Positions 55,942 to 64,000 of a stretch of 64,000 nucleotides of DNA are shown here, one piece after another (positions within the stretch are counted from its first letter, which is position 1; each line of letters begins with the position of its first letter). The translations under genes were made by a program, and so were the position numbers. A model generated the notes under the pieces. That model saw only the letters and a program-made list of their open reading frames with translations. It did not search any database and was not told where the DNA came from. Source of the DNA: Diatrype stigma (lineage: Eukaryota; Ascomycota; Sordariomycetes; Xylariales; Diatrypaceae); the NCBI GenBank assembly GCA_022225965.2, contig JAKJXP020000051.1:1-64000 (forward strand), read 5' to 3'.

Positions 55942-57488
55942 TCACCAAGGGGCCAGGTTCGGCGGCAGGATGGGATACTCGACGCCATCGATGATCTCGG
56001 TGCCGTATCCCAGGTCCGCGGCGTTCACCTGTCCGCTTCCGTAGAAGCCTTCGCCTTCCCCGTCCCCTAGTTCCCCTAATTCCCCCATTACCTCCCCTCT
56101 CTTCCAGTTCGGGTGGCAGTTTCCGGGCACGTATTTCGCCGCGTCCATGCGCAGCGTCATCTTGACCTCGGGGCAGTACTGCCAGATGTGCTTCCGCTTC
56201 TCGGGCGTGCCCCAGATGCCGCCGTGCATGTAGGCGCCGCTGCCGCCGGTGTGGTAGCCCATGGGCTCGTAGAAGCCCTCGCGCCAGTCGTCGAGCTCCT
56301 CGACCCACTCGCCCGCCTCGGCCGCTTCGAGCGTGCTGTTGTAGCCCGCCAGCCGGTGGCTCGCCTCGGCTTCGGCCACGGCGGCGGCGGCCGCCGCGGC
56401 AGCATCGGCTTTCTTACCGCCTTTGCTGCCGCTGCTGCCGGGCTTTCCCGATATCTTGCCGACCTCCTCGGGCCGGCCCTGGTTCATCTCGCCGCTGAAG
56501 GTCAGCGAGAGGCTGCCGTTGGCCATCTTGGCGCCGGGCCGGTGGCCGAGGCGCTCCGTCAGCCAGACGTCCTCGGGCTCGGAGTCGTCGGCGCGGACCT
56601 GGTCGCGCAGGATGTCGACGATGGCGCTGACTCGGCGGAGGGAGAGCCCGCCGTTGCCGCCGAAGCGGCCGGACGGGTTCCAGGGCGCGCCGACCCAGTC
56701 GTACTCGAGGAAGTCGTTGAGGTTCTGGCGGCTGTTTGCGCAGAGGATGGAGTCGGTCTGGAAGACGAGCAGCCACTCGGCCGGCTGCAGCACCGTCTCG
56801 TACAGCCATCGGTTCGTCAGGAAACGGCTGATCAGCTCCTGGCTCGCCGTCGACATGTTGCGCGGGATGTACGTCAGGTCCAGCTTGCCCGCCGCCACCT
56901 GCTGCCGGATCGCCACCGACGCGTTGATGCTCGCCACCGACTCGGGGCTGCCCATGAACCGGAACCGCCAGTCCGGCGGCACTACCGAGATAAAGTGCAG
57001 CATCAGCGGCGCCAGGAACGGGAACGCCCGGTTCTCGATCAGGAGCCCCACTTTCGATGCGTTGTACATCGAGCTGCCGATGCCGCCGTCGCCGCCGCCG
57101 ATGCCGCTGCCGGCGGTAGGCCGATGCTGCTGGTATTCGAACGACACGCGTGGGACCGGCACCTGGACCTTGCCGATGGTCGGTAGTGAGATGTACGTCA
57201 CGAAGGTCCTAGAATACAAAGCCTATTTGTTAGAAAGAGGGGGAATTTAATGGTCATTCTCGTGAGCATTGAGAGATGATGGTGATGACTGGGCAAGTCG
57301 TGTTTATAGTTTCCCATTACTTACAGCAGCGCTATGAACGCGCCAGCCAGACGCATGCGCCGGCTAGTGCCCGACCACAGGAGAAGGACCAACGCTCCTA
57401 GTCTAGTCAGGACGCCGCGTAGCTCCGTACCCCCATTTCGCATGGAGTCCGGCAGGTGTGCCGTCAGCCGGGAGAGAGAATTCGCCAT
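55942..57488 (-). CDS. DUF5672 family protein, putative membrane-anchored glycosyltransferase-like, two exons
   Basis: Inferred exons are 57488-57325 and 57208-55942, giving 476 aa. The splice joins AGAFIALL to TFVTYISLPTIG, so an N-terminal hydrophobic region (about residues 31-63) forms a signal anchor, suggesting a type II Golgi or ER protein. DUF5672 motifs follow in order: KVGLLIENRAFPFLAPLMLH, VVPPDWRFRFMGS, EWLLVFQTDSILCANS, YDWVGAPW and GGNGGLSLRR. This layout recalls GT-A-fold transferases, with TDS as a possible metal-binding site, but enzymatic activity of DUF5672 is not shown by the sequence. A low-complexity insertion (Lys/Gly/Ala-rich, about residues 310-345) splits the C-terminal part, which ends with MGYHTGGSGAYMHGG and the conserved QYCPEVKMTLRMD. 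Head-to-head with its paralogue at 59632, 2.1 kb away. Confidence 0.85.
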
Positions 57489-59631
57489 GAGCGGCGGTAG
57501 TGATGTCTGGTACTGTCTGTCGGGTTTGAGCAATCTAGGCGGTGGTGATGATGGAGTGATAGTGTTGGAGGTGGAGGTTGTAGTTAGTGGTAGTGGTCTG
57601 CAATGGCAGGCAGGCAAATAGTCACCCGGGATTGTTGCTGCAAGAACTTGTTGCTTGTACCCATCCAGGGTTGTAAGTTGTAAGTTGTAACTCCCTCCCC
57701 CCAGCGTCGATTTCACGCAAAGCGCCACACACAAAGTCCTAAGATGTTTCAGATGAGGCCGGTAGTTTGAACTTTGTATAGGGGTAGGTATGTAGAAATC
57801 GACGTCGTCTAGAACGTAAGGGATTGCAGCTGTAATCAGAATTGACTCGGCTTCGATTGATCTCAACCAGTAATGTCTGTCGAAATTGTGGTATAAGGCG
57901 ACGTGATTAGGATCAAGGGATGATGGTGTCTTCAATATTCTTCCTGCCGTTCGAGGTGCCGACGTCCAGTATGTACATGTAATGTGGGAATAGAGACACT
58001 ATAGCTATTGCACAATCCTACCACTTACAGTTACAGCCTATAGCCTCCATAACCTACCTACCTACCTACCTAGGTATGGATGCTAGGCTCACAATGCAGT
58101 GAAGGAATCGGACTTGGTAGAGATAGAGCACTGTCTAGACTACATACCTACATACCTAGTACCTAGTATAGACTAGCGGCTGGGTAGTTGCCGGACAGCG
58201 TCGTGGTATCCGCTGTGGTATCCGCTGTGGAACCCTTACGTGCCTAAAAGTATATTCAGGATAGACCCTGCATGAAACCCAGATCTGGCCACACAGGTTG
58301 CACAGCACGTCCACATCGGGCAAGTCTGTTCGCTTACCCCACGATCTGATTCAACGACAACCTGCCAGCCTGTAAAGGATCCCACTCTTTGTCCCTACTT
58401 ATACGGGTTCTTATGTATATAAGCGCACGACATCCTCAGCCTTTCCCTCCAGCTTACCCGTGCTGCTCATCTGCTGCTCATTATACCCCTACCTACACCA
58501 CTTAGAAGAGTGCAAGTGGTTGGTTACTTAAAAGGTGCTTTCTGTTCCCTTTGCCCCCTTATCCTTCCAGGGGTTTCCACTTCCAAGCCTCCTGAGACAT
58601 TCATATTATGTTGATCCAAATTCTTTTCCTCCAAATAGATAAGACTGTGGGACATGTGTAATGGCAATAGTCTGTCTGTCAAGCTTTTGCCACTCAGTAC
58701 TCAGGTTGTCCGTAATCAGTTATGCAGTCAGTTGAGCGTGTATTGCCTTTTGTAGGTACGGTAGGTAACTCAGTTAAGCAGCAAACATGTGTGACTGCCA
58801 TAATTCACCATTTACAATTAATTAGTCGGGTGGGATTCACATGTTCTATCATTTATAACTGCGCCTAATAGTTCTGCTGTGGCCCTTCCGATTGCTGGCT
58901 GACCTGCACTTTTGCGTTTGGACTCCTTGGGAAAACGCGTGTGCCGTCCGTTGTGGTTAATTCCATTGTCTTCAAAGTTATGCGACAGCCACCTCCTATG
59001 TACCTGCATGTATAATGTAATTGCTAATGATTGTCGCGCCCTCCCTTGATACTGCGTAAATCAGGTATGTAAGTACCTTGCTTATAGGTGCAGGTGGTTT
59101 CCAAAACGACATACCAGTGTCCTAAGTAGCTGCCCTACAGACTACCTACAGTTTCCCCAGGTGCCGTATCAGGGTATCTGCAGATTCTTGTTTCTCTCGG
59201 AAGGTGCGGCCCTTCCAAAACCTAGTCGTGCCTGGGTATTGTCGATTCGTCATACAGAACCCACGCATTCGCCGTTATCGCGCTTTTCCCACATCTAGAG
59301 TTCTAGAGTTTCCCATATTGGATCTGGATCTTCCCCCCACCCAGTCCCCAGCCAAGTGACTTTTCTGGTCTATGCGATCTATCTTGGCACAGTTGGTCGT
59401 CTCCGTTCTCTCGTTGGTCCATTAGGTGCCAAGGAGCGGTATCGTCGTTTGCAGATAATGTGATACTCGAATTCGCCATCCTACAATTGAACAGGCCAAT
59501 TCCTGCTGCTCTTCGAGTTGCTGTCTTGACTCTAAAGTCGATATATTATCATCATCAACGCAAAACACAGTTCCGGATTAAGCATCTCCAGAATGTCAAA
59601 TCCAAAGCAATCCGGCTTTGGCCTCTCAAGG
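57489..59631. promoter_or_regulatory. divergent spacer between the two DUF5672 genes
   Basis: About 2.1 kb shared by two outward-facing paralogues. It contains a GTTGTAA repeat at about 57674-57693, ACCTACCTACCTACCTAGG at about 58055-58075, a GTGGTATCCGCT double repeat at about 58203-58230, and a TATATAAG string at about 58416 that belongs to no assigned gene. No additional gene was found; the minus-strand frame 57321-57935 is the first exon of the leftward gene plus its leader. Confidence 0.5.
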
Positions 59632-60790
59632 ATGAAGATCCTTCTGATCTTGTCCTTGGCTACAACGTAAGAACAACCCCCCCCCCCCCCCAGATATATA
59701 AACCCGCCCGGAAGCTAACTACCAACGGATGATAACCAGGTGGTTTATCGCTGGTCTGATTCATCGATACCGAGATATGCTGAAGGAGGAGTTCGAGACT
59801 CGGCTGGAGAACGCCCGACAGCGGATTCCCGAAGTTAAGATCGACTGGCACCCGACGGTGACGGACGATCCGCGGAGCCAGTACAACGGGTCGAAGCTAG
59901 CCCTACTAATCGAGCCGCGGCCGCTGCCGCACCTCGTGCCGCAGATCCTGCACATGATCTCGGTGGTACCGCCAGACTGGCGCTTCCTGTTCATCGGGTC
60001 CAACGTGTCCGTCGTCAGCGTCGGCCGCAGCTGGGCCACGAAGCACCAACAAAAAATTGGCAAGCTCGACCTGCTGGTCCTGCCGGAGCCGTGGGAGGTC
60101 AGCAGCAAGGAGATGGTCCACCGCGTCCTGACCGACGTGCGCTTCTACGACGAGTTCCTGCCGGGCGTCGAGTGGATCCTAAAATACGAGTCCGACAGCA
60201 TCCTCTGCGCCAACTCCGAGACGAGCCTGAACGAGTGGGTACACTGGGACTGGGCAGGTGCAGCTAGGTAAGCAATATCATGCACTAATATCCAACACGA
60301 TACATATACCCTAGTTACCTGAAACTCGCATCTTTTTCTCCTTTTCAGTGATGACTGACTGACGGCTTGGATATGTACGTTCAACAGACGCATAAACGAC
60401 CGATTCAACGGCAACGGCGGCCTCTCGCTGCGGCGCGTCACGGCCATCAAGCGAGTTCTCAAGTTCCAGAGCCGGTACAACGACACGGAGGCGGAGGACG
60501 AGTGGTTCGGCAAGCGGGTGATCGTGCTGCCGGGGGCCAAGGTGGCGTCGGGCGAGGACGGCCTGCTGACAGTCGAGGACGTGTACGTGCCCTACCCGAT
60601 GGGCTTCCACGTGCGGGACGGCGGCAATCAGCTCGCCCCGGCCGTCTGGCAGGACCCCGACCAGCGGAAGGCCATCTTCGACTACTGCCCCGAGCTGAGC
60701 CTCATCATGGACATGAAGCTGGAGATGGAGCGCTGTCCGGGGGACAACAAGACGGGCATTCTGGACCTGGATGATTATGATGACGCATGA
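59632..60790 (+). CDS. second DUF5672 family protein, signal-anchored, three exons
   Basis: Inferred exons are 59632-59666, 59740-60267 and 60388-60790, giving 321 aa. The short first exon reads MKILLILSLAT and splices in phase to give TWFIAGLIHRYRDMLKEEF. The N-terminus therefore becomes a clear hydrophobic anchor like that of the paralogue. Intron 1 has a GTAAGA donor, a GCTAAC branch site and a CCAG acceptor; it also holds a long C run. Domain motifs: KLALLIEPRPLPHLVPQILH, ISVVPPDWRFLFIGS, EWILKYESDSILCANS, HWDWAGAA, then after intron 2 NGNGGLSLRRVTAIKR, VEDVYVPYPMGFHVRDGG and DYCPELSLIMDMKLEMERC. It is about 155 aa shorter than the paralogue, mainly from missing low-complexity insertions. 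The APW of the paralogue's VGAPW reads AAR here. Substrate and reaction are unknown. Confidence 0.85.
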
Positions 60791-61688
60791 ATTCTTAGAG
60801 AGGATGGGCTGATTCTTGTTTTCTTGCTGACATTTGTTTGACATTCGATAGGTATGATGGTTAGGGTAGTTTACTTGATAGGGAATACAATAGCAGCCGG
60901 CGGTTTCAGTAAACACAACCATACTGCGTTTGATTGGCTATTTCATTTGATTGCCAAGCATCAAATTTTCGGTATTTAGTTAAGCAAAACTAAACTATCT
61001 GTTTGATTGAAGTCGTTTGCAAATGGCTTACCTTTCATTGGCATATATAATGATGGTGAAGGCTTCTGCCTACCTAGGTATGTAATTGGAAGCACGTTAC
61101 TATACCGTCGATCGCTTTTCCCGGACCTGCCAAAGAACTAGCCCCTACGACGACATCGTAGATTCCACGTTGGTAAGTTGGTATTTGCTGTTGCGGCCGG
61201 ACCATTATTATATTCCACGGTATCCGTAGCAGAGATACAGGTCTGGATTTACTGTTTATATTACTGGCATGAAAACGTAATACTTCAATAATATATAGCT
61301 TAAGCTAAGTCTTGCCCTGGTGAATAAGCGTTAATTCCTATTATTCAGGTCCCCTCTGGCGATATCATGGCCTCCAGACTACCCTTCAAGATACATAGGT
61401 ACTGCCATTGTCCATTTCCTATTAACCAACTTCCTTCCTACCGACCTCCTTCTTATCACGTCGATAATTACATTCACTTTCCTTATCGGCCTTGTTTCCC
61501 AAGCCTGGTCCTGCACTGCAGGCTTCAACTCTTCTAACATCCATTCCAACCCAACACTCGTCGTCGATTCTGCCATTGCTTCTTTTCATCAAAACGTCGA
61601 CGCAACAATACCCTTCACGCAGAATCTATCATAAGAACCTTCGTAGCATCAACCTTCATCAAAGCCATTCCCTGAACTGTCTGTCATC
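60791..61688. other. spacer before the F-box gene
   Basis: About 0.9 kb. An AT-rich part (60940-61060) is followed by a CT-rich stretch near 61420-61680 that is the likely leader of the F-box gene. A CCTACCTAGGTATG motif lies at about 61068-61082. No gene seen. Confidence 0.6.
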
Positions 61689-61733
61689 ATGTCCGACTCG
61701 GCTCTGATCACAAGCTTGAGACTGTTCCTGGAG

Positions 61734-61774
<41 letters not shown>

Positions 61775-63136
61775 CCTGCCACAGCCCCAGTCCCCCCTCG
61801 TTAAGATCATCCTTCCCGTTCCTCTTGATGCTTTTCGGGTTATACGCGATCGCCTGATGCAATTTCTCGAACCCCATGATATCCTGCGTCTCCGCTCAAC
61901 ATCCAAGGAGTTCCGCGACAAGCTCGAGCCGGTCCTGGCTGCCATGTTTGACATCAATGCCAGCCTCAGACAGTTCTTCGAGAAGCCCGCCGAGTTTCGC
62001 ACCCAGCTCGGTCATTGTAAGTGACAACCTTCGTCATTTTCCCCCCCTCATGTATGGCGGCTAACACCCAACCAGGCAATGCCTTGATCCATGGCGACTT
62101 GCCCCTACGGTTCTTTCAACGTACTATACGCCCTGACACGCTTCTCTCCATTATGATTGAAGACCACAGAAGCTTCACCCTATTAGAAGACTACATCCTC
62201 AAAGGGGGATACTGTGTGACTGAAGGTCCGCAAACAGAGGCTCAAGTAGATGATGGTCAGGTAATAACCCTCCTTTCATGTACAATATGAATCCCCGTCT
62301 TCAGCCTAAACTAACACAACCCCTAGACGCACGAATACATACACTTAGGAACCTATAGCCGGGTGGAGCTCAACCTCAGGGACCGTCATGCAATCGCGGC
62401 GATTCTCTACGGCTGCCCCGGAACACACCTTGCGAACTTCATATCATGGAACAAGGCATTCTCGATTTTCCCCAGGATGACCTTCATAGAACGTGAAACG
62501 GTTTCCTTCAGACTGGACACAGACAAGTATCGTTACTGGGAGAGGCCACGGACAACATTCGAAGATTTCAGGAATTTCTCTAAATTCGGCTTGCGATGGC
62601 GGGCTCTCCCATCCAACATTGAGGTTGACCGCAAGTTACTGGGTGATATAGGGCGTCTCCAAGAGGGCTTTGTAGGGCGATGGGTAGGCGATCAACATAC
62701 GTGGAGAATTTGCCTTGATACTGCCAACGTTATCCCCCCAGCCACCTCGGATTCTGTGCTCGAGTTTGCCACTTTCGATGTCGGGACTCCATCTAAGTTG
62801 ACTAAAGAAACACCGGAAAGATATTTCGAGAGTCTAAAATATGACCTAGTTGCAGATATAATAGTTTCACATTCTCTCCGTCATGTGTATCATGGCTGGA
62901 CGATATGGCATTATCTGCAACCCATGCTCAGGCGGGCTACACTCAGCCAGCTTTGGAGACTGAGTGATGCAGAGCAAGAACGTGTCGGGAATGAAATGAT
63001 CCGCCACCCTGGTTGGGCAGAAGAGGAGGTTTGCTTCAAGAAGCCCGAAGGATGGGATTACCTGGATGATCAGCTACCACGGTGGTTTGAGCGGTTGATA
63101 AAGGATCCCAACTACATGGATAAGTTTGATTTCTGA
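61689..63136 (+). CDS. F-box domain protein with His-Gly repeat, three exons
   Basis: Inferred exons are 61689-62016, 62076-62260 and 62327-63136, giving 440 aa; all junctions are GT-AG and keep frame, and the first intron has a GGCTAACACC branch region. An F-box-like helix set lies at about residues 46-85 (LDAFRVIRDRLMQFLEPHDI, then LRLRSTSKEFRDKL), as in SCF ubiquitin ligase substrate receptors, which bind Skp1. Residues 16-29 are seven Gly-His pairs encoded by a GGGCAT repeat. The remainder (ILYGCPGTHLANFISWNKAF, MTFIERETVSFRLDTDKYRY, ADIIVSHSLRHVYHGWTIWH) has no LRR, WD40 or Kelch repeats that I can see. It is typical of the many divergent fungal F-box proteins with unknown substrates. 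Codon use is AT-richer than the DUF5672 genes beside it. Confidence 0.82.
61734..61775 (+). repeat. GGGCAT hexamer repeat coding Gly-His pairs
   Basis: Six GGGCAT units and a final GGGCAC encode residues 16-29 of the F-box protein. The repeat is in frame, so gain or loss of units leaves the protein intact. Confidence 0.95.
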
Positions 63137-64000
63137 GAGGATTAAGGCTCGGATTAGGAGTGGATAGAAGCTCACGGCGACAGTGGCTTAAAAGACACTT
63201 GGCTTTACCTTATTACAGCTCTAAGAGTATGATTGATACATAACATGACGCTTTACACGTCTAACACAGAATAGCTAATCGGAATCAAATAAGCTCAAGT
63301 GGCGGTTTGCAAACCATGGTAGCCCTTACACGATCATATGGACTGACTAAATCCTCAACTGCCTATCATTATATTCTTACTGCTTGCTCTTTGAAGTTGT
63401 GAAGTCGGGATGTTCCCAGGCTCCTATCAATGACCCGAATTTTAACGGAAATATTCTATGGGAAGACCGATGAATGGTCTTATCGTTCTTTTAAGGGTCA
63501 TCCCCGCTCTTTAGTTTCTAGGAAATGGAATACAAGGTGTGTTGCTGCCTATGCTTTCACCAGACCTGGACGCAATAACTACTAACCATGCGTTAAGTAT
63601 CCAACTTAAAATCTGCAGGGCTGGCAAGCCGAGTGCTTTTTGCGGTTACACATGACATCCGACTACACTGGGCCGATCCCCTTTCCTCCCTGCCTTCTTC
63701 CAAAACAGAACAGTAGGCGTTAATCATGTTAACGGCTTCCACACCAACTAGTTGGGTCCCCGAACTTATCCTACTGTGGTAGTTGCCTCATGTGCATTGT
63801 AATCCATACAAGCCTTTCATCTTAAATGGCCATACTGGTCTTTGGGACTCCTTGTTTGACTTTTTCTCAACGGGCAAATGAGCCAGGTATTTCGATCCTC
63901 TCTTGCCCCTATCTGCTTGTCTGTCTATCCTCATGCATCTCGTATAGCACTCCGCAACAGGCAACAGGAACAAATAAACAAATGATCACAGAATCGCCCT
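63137..64000. other. 3' flank of the F-box gene to window end
   Basis: No supportable gene in the last 864 nt. The minus-strand frame at 63788-63973 is short, low in coding character and touches no known motif. A gene may begin beyond the window edge. Confidence 0.55.

Noticed and set aside
56113..57186. 357-codon plus-strand frame opposite the first DUF5672 gene
   Set aside because: High GC removes stops on the opposite strand. The minus strand carries the family motifs; this frame is Arg/Ala/Val-rich noise.
57526..57935. Upstream extension of the first DUF5672 gene to 57935
   Set aside because: The extra stretch is simple sequence (Thr/Ser/Pro) typical of leader DNA; the ATG at 57486-57488 directly precedes the hydrophobic anchor region.
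59729..59731. ATG at 59729 as start of the second DUF5672 gene
   Set aside because: It lies between a GCTAAC branch site and a CCAG acceptor; splicing to the exon at 59632 gives a better, anchored N-terminus.

Overview
The window is nuclear DNA of a filamentous ascomycete, most likely a Sordariomycete. This rests on short introns (about 50-120 nt) with GTAAGT/GTACGT-type donors and GCTAAC-type branch sites close to the acceptor, monocistronic genes on both strands, and a gene set typical of that class: Rad9, NADP-dependent prephenate dehydrogenase, exportin-T, M18 aspartyl aminopeptidase, Med15, Whi5/Nrm1-type repressor, DUF5672 proteins. No plasmid, phage, CRISPR or intact transposon was found. 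The genus cannot be fixed from the sequence alone.

Layout. 0.2-10.1 kb is gene-dense: rad9 (+) converging on an RCC1-repeat gene (-), which is head-to-head with prephenate dehydrogenase (+), which converges on exportin-T (-). 10.1-15.8 kb is gene-poor, with a heptamer satellite and a possible decayed gene. 15.8-25.5 kb holds a repetitive GPI-anchored wall protein (+), a giant low-complexity protein (-) and aspartyl aminopeptidase (-). 25.5-37.7 kb is a 12-kb gene desert rich in CCTA/TAGG-type simple repeats. 37.7-51.5 kb holds MED15 (+), a Whi5/Nrm1-type gene (+), a small Cys-rich protein (+), an unknown 262-aa protein (+) and a nucleotidyltransferase-like protein (-). 51.5-55.9 kb is again gene-poor. 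55.9-63.1 kb holds two divergent DUF5672 paralogues, then an F-box protein (+).

The genes do not form one pathway. They are mostly housekeeping functions: DNA-damage clamp, tRNA export, Tyr biosynthesis, peptide turnover, RNA polymerase II Mediator, and G1/S control. Accessory genes (wall protein, low-complexity protein, DUF5672 pair, F-box) lie beside repeat-rich spacers. No clear new biological system was found. The most useful leads are the spliced, membrane-anchored model for the second DUF5672 gene (short first exon at 59632), a possible mitochondrial isoform of the aspartyl aminopeptidase from an upstream in-frame ATG, an in-frame 51-nt candidate intron in the low-complexity gene, a start-stop uORF before prephenate dehydrogenase, and the pervasive palindromic CCTAGG-type tetramer repeats of the spacers.
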